A DNA stretch of 64,000 nucleotides from Gp6-AA40 sp035492455 (lineage in GTDB: Bacteria; Acidobacteriota; Vicinamibacteria; Vicinamibacterales; UBA2999), in contig DATJJE010000012.1 of assembly GCA_035492455.1 (NCBI GenBank), positions 10,178-74,177 of the forward strand, written 5' to 3'. Numbering within the stretch: position 1 is the stretch's first letter; each line of letters starts with the position of its first letter. The notes beneath the pieces were generated by a model that saw only the letters and a list, made by a program, of their open reading frames with translations, did not search any database and was not told the origin of the DNA. Below are positions 51,509 to 59,119 of the stretch, piece by piece. The position numbers and the translations under genes are program-made.

Positions 51509-54217
51509 TCACCTGGTCATCTCTGCATCCCAGTTAAGCACGACCGTGATCGGCGATGCCGTCGTGTCGTTGACCGCCACGTTCATCAGAAATCGGCCAT
51601 CGGACGCGACGGCGTACTGCGCCGTCGACAACGCACCTAACGGAATGTTCGCGCCCGTCGCCAGACGAGTCTGGAAGAGCGGCATCGGCGCGCCGGGATC
51701 CAACGTCTGACGGTCCGTCCCCGCAGCGATTGGCGCCGCCATCAAGCGCCCGTCCGCCGCGACATAAAACAGCTCTTTGCCATCCAGCCGCCAACGGGGC
51801 TGCGTGCCGCCGGACGTCGAGACTTGCCATTCGCCGCCTGCTTTCGGAAACGGCCGCACGTAGATCTCCGTTGACCCGGATGCATTCGACTGGTACGCCA
51901 CCCACCGCCCATCTGGGGAGAACTGCCCTTCCGCTTCGTCGAAGGGTGTTCGCACGATTGGAAACGGCTTGCGTCCGCCGGCCATCGGCAAAGCCCAGAG
52001 GTCGCCGCCCGTGTTCGGATTCTGGCTGGCGTACAGGAGATATTGCCCGTCGGATGACCACGACAGCGGTACTTTGCCTTCTTCGGTCGACAGCAGTGGT
52101 GTTTCGTCGCCAACGCCATTCGACGACTTTTCGAACAGGTCGCGAACACCGTTGCGCGTAGAGCTGAACGCCACGCGGCGCCCATCCGCCGACCAGACCG
52201 CAACAAAGTCCGCCGCGCGGTCAAACGTGAATCGGCTCGCAACAGCGCGCCCGACATCGATCGTCCAGATGTCGTAGTTACCTCCAACATTGCGGTTTAC
52301 GGCGACACGCCTGCCGTCAGGCGCCATTTCCGGAGTTGACAGCGCGGCCTCGTCAGGCGAGCCCACTGTGCTGAGCACCTTGCCCGATCGATTCACCCAC
52401 ACGAGTTGCCGCCGCTGGCTTCCACCGGCACGGTGCGCCAAGACGCCCGCCGAGACTGTGAACGCGCCGCGAAAGACAGCTGTGTCGGCGCCGACAGATT
52501 GCGCCACTGGCACCGTGTCGCCACTGACCGTGCCGCGTACCGGATCGAAGCGGATGGCCACGAGCGCGTCTTGATGCACCAGCAGCAGGAAGTCAGGCGG
52601 CGCGAAGAGCGCTGCGGTGTCTGCGGCCAGCACTCGTGTCGGCTCGGCGCCCTCAAGGGACCCGAGGTAGACCCCCTGAACGTCAGGCCTGTCCGAGGTC
52701 ACAAAAAAGAGGAAGCGGCGGCCATCGGGAAGAAACTGCGGCCATCGATGGCTCGTGTGACCCGCCGAAAGGTGCGTCACTGGTGTCGCGTCGCCACCGG
52801 TAGCGGCCACACGCGTCAGCATAGCCAGCGGATCTCCGAGGAGAGCCCTCCCTGCGAACACGATGATGCCGTCGCGGTTCCATGTGCCACCGCGCGCGGT
52901 CTGTGCTTCAGCGAGAGTTTGGGGCATCCCACCGGCAAGATCGACTCGCTTCAGCCTGCCGTCCGCAAAAAAGCCGATTGCTGTGCCATCTGGCGCCCAG
53001 AACGGATACGTGGCGCCGTCGGTGCCGGGCAGGACGCGCGGTGTCACTTGGTCGAGCGAACGCACCCAGAGGCGCGGTGCACCTTCCGTCGTCGCGACGA
53101 ACGCGAGACGACGGCCATCGGCCGAAAGCGCGAAGGAATCGGAATCGCTCGTCGGAGGTGTCTGGACGTCGAAGCGTGTCTGCACAGCCTTCAGCGTCCG
53201 CTCGCCGGCATACCGCATCGACGAAATTGCCAATGCAACCGCGGCGACGAGCACCAGCGCCGCAATGCTCCATGCAAAGCGAACGCTCTTCACGAGCCCG
53301 TCGGGCGGTACGACAGCCGCCGCTGGCGATCCAGCCTCGGAGCTGACGCCGCTCAAGAGATCGTCGAGCTGAATCCGCGCCTCGCCGATGTCGCGCAGCC
53401 GCTTTCTGCCATCCCGGTTCAAACACCGCCGCAGCAGCTCGCGGATCGCCCCAGGTGTCTCGGCAGGCAGTCGTGTGAAATCAATCGGAGAGCGCAAGAT
53501 GTCAGCGAGCGTGTCTGAGACGGTCTCACCATCGAACAGCCGTCGGCCGACGAGCATCTCCCACAGCGTCACGCCGAAGGACCAGACGTCGGCACGCTTG
53601 TCCACCGGTTTGCCGCTGGCCTGCTCGGGTGCCATATAGGCGGCAGTGCCGAGCAGTACACCGATGCCAGTCATCATTGCGGGACTCGTAATCGTCGGCG
53701 AGAGAGTCGCATCTGAACCCATCGCCGATGGCAGCTCGAACGCCTTTGCCAATCCGAAGTCCAGGACCTTGACAGTGCCGTCAGCACGGATCTTGATATT
53801 CGCTGGCTTCAGATCGCGGTGAATGATGCCTTTTTCGTGCGCAGCTTCCAGGGATTCCGCAATCTGCCTAGCAATCGGCAAGGCCTCTTCAAGCGGAATC
53901 GCACCGCGCGAGATTTGGTTAGCGAGCGTCTCACCTTCGACGAGCTCCATGACGATTGCTGATCTCCCCTCCGCGGTTTCCTGAACATGATGAATCGCCG
54001 CGATGTTGGGATGATTCAGCGTGGCCAGTACCTGTGCCTCACGTTCAAATCGCGCAAGACGATCGGGATCACTTGTTAATGATTCCGGCAGGATCTTTAG
54101 CGCGACATCACGTTGCAATCGCGTGTCCCGCGCTCGATACACTTCTCCCATCCCGCCTACGCCGAGGACGGATCGGATTTCGTACGGTCCGAGGCGAGCA
54201 CCGGGGCCGAGGGACAT
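51509..54217 (-). CDS. Transmembrane Ser/Thr protein kinase with PD40/TolB-like propeller sensor
   Basis: 902 residues from ATG 54217. Kinase domain residues about 10-275: GVGGMGEVYRARD (P-loop), VALKILP (Lys), HRDLKPANIK near 132, DFGLAKA and AAYMAPEQ. A single transmembrane helix near 312 (FAWSIAALVLVAAVALAI) is followed by repeated PD40 blades (DSFALSADGRRLAFVATT, YPFWAPDGTAIGFFADG, GQFSPDGRWVAYQSN) outside. This is the standard acidobacterial kinase design. All catalytic residues are kept. It is monocistronic with a TACAAT box 23 nt before the start. Confidence 0.92.
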   Translation of the reverse strand: MSLGPGARLGPYEIRSVLGVGGMGEVYRARDTRLQRDVALKILPESLTSDPDRLARFEREAQVLATLNHPNIAAIHHVQETAEGRSAIVMELVEGETLANQISRGAIPLEEALPIARQIAESLEAAHEKGIIHRDLKPANIKIRADGTVKVLDFGLAKAFELPSAMGSDATLSPTITSPAMMTGIGVLLGTAAYMAPEQASGKPVDKRADVWSFGVTLWEMLVGRRLFDGETVSDTLADILRSPIDFTRLPAETPGAIRELLRRCLNRDGRKRLRDIGEARIQLDDLLSGVSSEAGSPAAAVVPPDGLVKSVRFAWSIAALVLVAAVALAISSMRYAGERTLKAVQTRFDVQTPPTSDSDSFALSADGRRLAFVATTEGAPRLWVRSLDQVTPRVLPGTDGATYPFWAPDGTAIGFFADGRLKRVDLAGGMPQTLAEAQTARGGTWNRDGIIVFAGRALLGDPLAMLTRVAATGGDATPVTHLSAGHTSHRWPQFLPDGRRFLFFVTSDRPDVQGVYLGSLEGAEPTRVLAADTAALFAPPDFLLLVHQDALVAIRFDPVRGTVSGDTVPVAQSVGADTAVFRGAFTVSAGVLAHRAGGSQRRQLVWVNRSGKVLSTVGSPDEAALSTPEMAPDGRRVAVNRNVGGNYDIWTIDVGRAVASRFTFDRAADFVAVWSADGRRVAFSSTRNGVRDLFEKSSNGVGDETPLLSTEEGKVPLSWSSDGQYLLYASQNPNTGGDLWALPMAGGRKPFPIVRTPFDEAEGQFSPDGRWVAYQSNASGSTEIYVRPFPKAGGEWQVSTSGGTQPRWRLDGKELFYVAADGRLMAAPIAAGTDRQTLDPGAPMPLFQTRLATGANIPLGALSTAQYAVASDGRFLMNVAVNDTTASPITVVLNWDAEMTR

Positions 54218-54240
54218 CAGTTGTCGGGACTGACGCGCGG

Positions 54241-54246
54241 ATTGTA
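54241..54246 (-). promoter_or_regulatory. -10 box TACAAT of the kinase gene
   Basis: TTACAAT on the minus strand, 23 nt before ATG 54217. It lies inside the open frame upstream of that ATG, which supports the shorter start. Confidence 0.45.
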
Positions 54247-54569
54247 ACGAATTTTCCAAACCGGGTTACTGAACTGGCTGGTTCTGATGGTGAGAGAGAC
54301 CGTCGGTGCTGTCGGAATCGAGCCGCACGCCAAGAGGAACGTCAGCTCCACTCACGGCGACGATGCCGAACGCCAAGCTGAGATCGAATACGTCGCGAGC
54401 TGCTTCACTTCGCCGTCAACGCGTCGTTGAACCGCTTCTGTCGCTGGAACACGCTCATGTTGGTTTGCACCGAGGGATCCGCCATCAACTCAAACATCGC
54501 CAGCAAACATCGTCGGAGCACGAACCACGGAGACCGTCTTCGTACCTCCGTGGTTTGTGTCTGGATCGC
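54247..54569. other. Intergenic region with a decayed coding fragment and a hairpin repeat
   Basis: No intact gene. On the minus strand a stop at 54415-54417 closes a stretch reading ...MFELMADPSVQTNMSVFQRQ then KRFNDALTAK, which looks like a real protein C-terminus but has no start or body. Upstream it runs into the CACGAACCACGG hairpin (54519-54559). No promoter was assigned here. Confidence 0.4.
54519..54559. repeat. Hairpin repeat, CACGAACCACGGAG...CTCCGTGGTTTGTG
   Basis: Arms 54519-54532 and 54546-54559 pair over 14 bp with one G/T mismatch around a 13-nt loop. A shorter copy lies at 22218-22251. It adjoins the broken end of a coding fragment. Confidence 0.65.
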
Positions 54570-55010
54570 TCACGGTTCGAGATTGACCGCGTAGTAGGCG
54601 ATCGTCTGGCTCGGGACCTCCTTGAACCAATGCGGCGTCTTCGCCGGAATCGTAATCACGTCACCTTTGGTGAGGTGATAGGTCTGCCCGCCATCGACGC
54701 GCGGCGCTCGCACCTGCCCGGGCGCGGTGTTCTTCGGCTGCACGAGCGTGCCGCCGGTGACGAACGTCGCTTCGCCCTCGACGATGATGAACACATGGTT
54801 CGTGTTCTCGTGCACTTCAACCTCGCCCGCGCCACGGCGCTGGGCCAGCACGATCAATCCGTTCTCCCCGATGATCTGCCCGCCCTTCGCCATCGTCGCG
54901 TTCACCTTGTCGTGTGGAATGTAGGTGACCGTACTCGGGACACCGCGCGCGGCGACAAGTGTGACCGCGAATGCAACGACGGCGAGGGCGACAATGGCTG
55001 TGAGCTTCAT
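54570..55010 (-). CDS. Exported cupin-domain protein (copy 3)
   Basis: 146 residues. Signal peptide (AIVALAVVAFAVTLVAA), then a cupin barrel: GEVEVHENTNHVFIIVEGEATFVTGG (motif 1 with H, E and H) and KGDVITIPAKTPHWFKEV (motif 2 with His). Unlike the cupins at 5176 and 41622, it keeps a full set of metal ligands. TGCTAGCAT box and AGGAGG site upstream. Confidence 0.87.
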   Translation of the reverse strand: MKLTAIVALAVVAFAVTLVAARGVPSTVTYIPHDKVNATMAKGGQIIGENGLIVLAQRRGAGEVEVHENTNHVFIIVEGEATFVTGGTLVQPKNTAPGQVRAPRVDGGQTYHLTKGDVITIPAKTPHWFKEVPSQTIAYYAVNLEP

Positions 55011-55034
55011 CAGATGCCTCCTGCGAGGGACGGC

Positions 55035-55043
55035 ATGCTAGCA
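55035..55043 (-). promoter_or_regulatory. Extended -10 box TGCTAGCAT
   Basis: 24 nt before ATG 55010 with AGGAGG between. Same box and spacing as 27092-27100. Confidence 0.5.
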
Positions 55044-55045
55044 CA

Positions 55046-55537
55046 TCAACCTGCGGTCTTTTTCAGCAGCGAGATTTGGCCCGCGTGATAGGCGTGATGC
55101 TGCACGAGCCCGTGCAGCGTGTCGTAGTGCGACACGCCGGATGATGCTCCGGGACGAACGTCTTCGACAATTGACACCAGCTGTGCGTCGTCCATGGCGG
55201 CGATTGCTTGGACGAGATCCTTGTTGGCCACGTCGAACGCGGCGATGAGATCGCGCCAGGCAGCTTCATTCAGATCGGGCTGCGTCGGCCAATCTCCGTC
55301 TTCCGGCTCACGTGCGATACCGCTACGTAGACGCCGCGTCACTTCATGCGTCCATGCCGTCATGTGCAGCACGAGCTCGCAGATGGTGTGCGCAGCCGGC
55401 AAAGGACGGTCGGCCGCCATCGACGCGTCCACTCCTTCGAGCGCCGCACGCACCGACGGCCCGTGCCATGCGTCGCCGTTGTACATCCGTTGCAATTGAT
55501 CCGCGATCCGGTCGGCCTCACGCATTTGCTTGCGCAT
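55046..55537 (-). CDS. DinB-family protein
   Basis: 163 residues from ATG 55537. DinB pattern: ICELVLHMTAWTHEVTRRL (first His) and LHGLVQHHAYHAGQISLLKK (second and third His), with NGDAWHGPSV in the opening helix. Members are thiol-dependent transferases or unknown. The next ATG (55525) is possible. It is divergent from the exported RidA gene, starting within 41 nt of it. Confidence 0.85.
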   Translation of the reverse strand: MRKQMREADRIADQLQRMYNGDAWHGPSVRAALEGVDASMAADRPLPAAHTICELVLHMTAWTHEVTRRLRSGIAREPEDGDWPTQPDLNEAAWRDLIAAFDVANKDLVQAIAAMDDAQLVSIVEDVRPGASSGVSHYDTLHGLVQHHAYHAGQISLLKKTAG

Positions 55538-55577
55538 GATCCGAGGAGGGTACAAGATTCGCGCGCAGGAGGCGACG

Positions 55578-56048
55578 ATGACCTCGATGGCATTCCGACG
55601 GATTTCGATCGGTATCACTGCCGCGGCATTCGTGTTCGGATTCACGATTCCGCTCCACGCTCAGAAGTACGTCAAGGGAGAACGCCCGCAGCAGCGGGGC
55701 TACTCGCTGGCGGTCATCACCGAAGGCGGCAAGACGGTATGGCTTGGTGGGCAAATCGCGACCGTGGACGACTCGGGCAAGTCGCTGGCCGGCGACTTCG
55801 AGGGCCAGGTCCGGCAGATATTCAAGCTGATCAATGCGACCTTGGAAAAGGCCGGCGGCAAGCTGAAGGACATGGTGCAGATGACCGTGTTCATCACGGA
55901 CGTTCGCAACGGCGACCGGCTCACGGAGATACGCCGAGAAATCTTCGGCGACAACTTTCCAGGCAGCGCGCTCATCACCGTGACCGGACTCGCGGACCCG
56001 AACGCGAAGATTGAAATTCAGGGCTACGCGGTGATCGGCAGCAAGTAG
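55578..56048 (+). CDS. Exported RidA-family protein
   Basis: 156 residues from ATG 55578, five nt after AGGAGG (55567-55572). A signal peptide (SIGITAAAFVFGFTIPLHAQ) precedes a Rid domain: GYSLAVITEGGKTVWLGGQIATVD, LINATLEKAGGKLKDMVQMTVFI and GSALITVTGLADPNAKIEIQGYAVI. The position of the usual catalytic Arg holds QMTVF instead of R-x-x-V, so enamine deaminase activity is doubtful. The cytoplasmic paralogue at 42092 keeps the Arg. Confidence 0.85.
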   Translation: MTSMAFRRISIGITAAAFVFGFTIPLHAQKYVKGERPQQRGYSLAVITEGGKTVWLGGQIATVDDSGKSLAGDFEGQVRQIFKLINATLEKAGGKLKDMVQMTVFITDVRNGDRLTEIRREIFGDNFPGSALITVTGLADPNAKIEIQGYAVIGSK

Positions 56049-56054
56049 CGTCTC

Positions 56055-56097
56055 CGCGAAGGCCACGAGGGGCTGAGCGACCGTCGTGACCTTCGCG
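56055..56097. terminator. Bidirectional hairpin between convergent genes
   Basis: CGCGAAGGCCACGA (56055-56068) pairs with TCGTGACCTTCGCG (56084-56097), 13 of 14 bp, with a 15-nt loop. It lacks a T-tract. It lies just after the exported RidA gene and before the opposing di-heme gene's 3' end. Confidence 0.6.
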
Positions 56098-56114
56098 AAC
56101 TCCCGACCTGCAGC

Positions 56115-57482
56115 TCAGAGCGAGCGCAGGAAGTAGACCAGGTTCTGCCGTTCGGTCGCGGTCAGGTTGAATGGCGCATCCTCGGCGACGCTCACACCGT
56201 TGAAGTTATTGGTGACGCGCGTCGCTTCCCCGCCATGCGCCCTGATCGCTTCGACGATGTCGCTCGTGCGGCCGTCGTGCAGGAAGAACACCCGCTGGCC
56301 GACACCCCACAGCGGAGCGGTGCGAAATTGGTCGCCGGTGGCAAGTCCCTGCTGAATGCCGTCACCTGTGCCCACGTCGTGCAGGAGCAGATCCGAAAAG
56401 AGCCTCACTTCCTTGCCGGAGAGCGCGGCGGCCGCATGGGTGGCGGTGGTCATCGACTTCATATGGCACGCGTTGCAACCAGCCTTGTTGAAGGCCGTTT
56501 CGCCGGCGGTGATCTGCGTTGATGTCACCAGGCCGTAGGAAGCCGCCTGCACAGGCGCGGCGAGGAAGCGCATGAAGCTGGCGAAGTTGTTGACGTCGTC
56601 GATGACCCTCTGCGGCTGCGTTTCCTCGTACTGGACATAGTCCTGCGGTCCAGCAATCATCCGGCACGCGCCCGCGACTGCGATGTTCCCTTCACCGCGC
56701 TCGTCGGGGAACAGCTCGTTCGTGATTCCCTGCTCGACGTTGTAGGCTTCTCCGGAAAAGATCACCAGCGACTTGTTCTGCGCCTTCCATCCGAACCGAG
56801 TGATGGTGCCGTCGTTCCCATTCCGGTTCACGCTTCCGGCAATTCCGAACGGCTTGGACGCCTTGGCGTTGGCTTCGATGGTTGCGTCCGCGATGGCTTC
56901 GATCAGGCCAAGGCCGAAAGTTGGCGTTGGAATACGGAAGCGCAGCACGCCGGCTGCCTTCGCCGCCGCGAAGTCCGGCTGCTTCAGGAGGGCGCTGCAT
57001 CCGTCCGGCGTCCCCGTCATGCCGGCGATGGTGAACAGATCGTGCACGCCGCCATCGCTCGTGAACCGCACTTCGCGCACCGGCCCCTCAGCGCTGATGA
57101 TCCCGAGATCGATCAGCGCGTTCACCTGCACCGCGGGCGCGACGTTCACCTGCGGATTGGTTGCGGGACTGGAGCCGCCCATGGCAGGTTGAGCATGGCA
57201 GCTGACGCAGCTCGTGGAATTGAACCGTGGGCCGAGACCCGCCTCCGTACCCGCCACGCTGCCATTCACCGAAGCTGATTCCCCAAATGCGTCGGCCCCT
57301 GATTGGAAGAACTTTGCTTCCTTGACGGTCAGCCCCGCGACCGCGCCGCCGGCGCCGGCCGTCGTCGTGCGCGCGCCTGGATCGTTCTGCGCCATGACCG
57401 CTGTTGAAAGAAGAAACGACAGCGAGCAGACGACGAACCAGCGCCACCAGACAGTGCTTCGTTTCCGAGTTGACATTCCCAT
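56115..57482 (-). CDS. Exported di-heme oxidoreductase (DHOR/CcP-like family)
   Basis: 455 residues from ATG 57482 with GGGAG upstream. Signal peptide (VVCSLSFLLSTAVMAQ). Haem sites CVSCHA near residue 91 and CNACHM near 335; LGPRFNSTSCVSCH and the closing DGRTSDIVEAIRAHGGEA are typical of the di-haem oxidoreductase (DUF1111-like) family. Distal ligands (Met or His) were not assigned. It probably oxidises or detoxifies a substrate or peroxide in the periplasm. Confidence 0.88.
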   Translation of the reverse strand: MGMSTRKRSTVWWRWFVVCSLSFLLSTAVMAQNDPGARTTTAGAGGAVAGLTVKEAKFFQSGADAFGESASVNGSVAGTEAGLGPRFNSTSCVSCHAQPAMGGSSPATNPQVNVAPAVQVNALIDLGIISAEGPVREVRFTSDGGVHDLFTIAGMTGTPDGCSALLKQPDFAAAKAAGVLRFRIPTPTFGLGLIEAIADATIEANAKASKPFGIAGSVNRNGNDGTITRFGWKAQNKSLVIFSGEAYNVEQGITNELFPDERGEGNIAVAGACRMIAGPQDYVQYEETQPQRVIDDVNNFASFMRFLAAPVQAASYGLVTSTQITAGETAFNKAGCNACHMKSMTTATHAAAALSGKEVRLFSDLLLHDVGTGDGIQQGLATGDQFRTAPLWGVGQRVFFLHDGRTSDIVEAIRAHGGEATRVTNNFNGVSVAEDAPFNLTATERQNLVYFLRSL

Positions 57483-57639
57483 GGCAGCTCCCTCCCCGCA
57501 ATCGGCGGGCACACGTGTGACAGTGATGGTGATGGTGAAAGAAGGGGGATCGCGGGGGAAAATCGAACGCGACGCCGTCCGTCAGGGAGGAGGCGACTCT
57601 ACCCGATAGCTGAACTGAGCGTCAAACGACCAAAACGAA

Positions 57640-57667
57640 TTTGTGATTTGTGATTTGTGATTTGTGA
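57640..57667. repeat. Tandem heptamer (TTTGTGA)x4
   Basis: Four perfect TTTGTGA units followed by TTCGCGA, ending 10 nt before the RHS-like gene's stop codon. A degenerate relative (TTTGTGAGTCGTGATTTCTGATT) is at about 51447-51469. Confidence 0.8.
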
Positions 57668-57677
57668 TTCGCGATCG

Positions 57678-58886
57678 TTACCGCCAGACGCACATGTCGC
57701 GAATGAGTTGCCACTTCATGTCGTCATCTTCGGCTGTTACGGGCACCGGCCGTGTGATAGGACCGGCGAGTCCGGTGCACGCCATCGTCGCCGCGGTGAC
57801 GGCGTGGGTCCGCGGGTCTCTGTTGTAGGTGAATGTCATCGGGGTGCTGCCGTTCGCGTTAAATGTGTCGGATACCAGGAAATGATCGCTGTCGAAGCGC
57901 TGTCTTTCCACCCCGTCACCTTCGTCAAAATCGGCCTGTACTACCGAATCTGCCTCAACCTCGTAGCGCACCGTCGCGACGTACGGCCGGCGGGCGCTCT
58001 CTGGATACCGGACCTCCTGCCGAATCACGCGGCCGGAGCCGTCGAACCAGTTCTCGACTATTCTCCCCGGCTCACGGATGCGTATCAGGTGATCGGCGGC
58101 ATCGTAGTCGTAGAGCCGCGTGGCGCCATCCGACGCGATGGCGCTGATAAGTCTTCCGCGGGCATCGTATGCGTACGAGACGCCACGGCCATTCGAGGTG
58201 AACGCTCGCGTGATGCGATTCGCGGCGTCGTATTGCAACGCGATGGCCTCGCCGTCCGATTCAATGCGCAGCAGGCGGCCGTTGTCATCCCTCACATACT
58301 CGGCTCGATGGCCCGACGCATCGCGGCGTTCGATGAGCGAACAGACGTCGTGCTCGCCCTGACAGTCTTTGAATCCGAACACGCCGCCGTCGCGAAGCCG
58401 CAGTTCCCATATCGATCCCGTCCAGACCATCAGTGCACCGCCGAATTCCGAAGGCGAGTCCTCACTCCGAAGAACAGCGTCGGCTTGGGTATGGCCGGGG
58501 GAGATACGGGTGAAGTGAACCTGCGCACCGTCGGAGAGCATGAGATTCGCCCATGGCACGCTCGGGTCTGAATCTCCCGACAACCACCATTCGCCGGAGT
58601 GGCTCATGTTCATGCCGAACCGCCGGATATGACCGTCTCCCGACATATACGTTCGTCGCAACACCACGGGCATTGCCGTCTCCAGAAATAGATCGTCGTC
58701 GTCTCGCAAGTAGAGGCCCGTGGGGAGATTGATCCCTCCCTGGTGCGTGGGCCGATACGGCCTTGGGCTCGCGGCCGCCGCCGCGGCTGGTTTCGTAAGC
58801 GTCGGAAGAGACGTCGCCGGACGCGCGCAGGCGGCAATCGCGGTTGGGATCACGACGAGAGAGACAAACATCAGTCGTGTCTGCAC
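57678..58886 (-). CDS. RHS/YD-repeat lipoprotein with DUF6531-like head
   Basis: 402 residues from GTG 58886, 7 nt after AAGGAG. Lipobox PTAIAAC, Ala/Pro linker, then a DUF6531-like start (GGINLPTGLYLRDDDDLFLETAMPVVLRRTY) and YD repeats: AEYVRDDNGRLLRIESDG, ALQYDAANRITRAFTSNG, SYAYDARGRLISAIASDG and RLYDYDAADHLIRI. It is far shorter than Rhs toxins and has no core-end PxxxxDPxGL motif or toxin domain. The frame is open further upstream but without credible protein. Confidence 0.75.
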   Translation of the reverse strand: MQTRLMFVSLVVIPTAIAACARPATSLPTLTKPAAAAAASPRPYRPTHQGGINLPTGLYLRDDDDLFLETAMPVVLRRTYMSGDGHIRRFGMNMSHSGEWWLSGDSDPSVPWANLMLSDGAQVHFTRISPGHTQADAVLRSEDSPSEFGGALMVWTGSIWELRLRDGGVFGFKDCQGEHDVCSLIERRDASGHRAEYVRDDNGRLLRIESDGEAIALQYDAANRITRAFTSNGRGVSYAYDARGRLISAIASDGATRLYDYDAADHLIRIREPGRIVENWFDGSGRVIRQEVRYPESARRPYVATVRYEVEADSVVQADFDEGDGVERQRFDSDHFLVSDTFNANGSTPMTFTYNRDPRTHAVTAATMACTGLAGPITRPVPVTAEDDDMKWQLIRDMCVWR

Positions 58887-59119
58887 GATCACACTCCTTC
58901 GCGATGTCCTGGATGAGGGCCGTCGATAACGGCGGTCGTTCTGCAATTTCCGGGTGAGGCGGCCCTTACGCGTCCGTGCGCGCATCTGCGCAGCGGACGG
59001 CCTCACGGTTTCCGTGAAGGTCGGAGAAATTCGTAACCGAAGGTCATCGATCTGATACTGAAATCCCTTCTTTCGCCGCGCGCGTATCGCGCTCGCAATT
59101 TGCAAGGCCCGCCCCTGCC

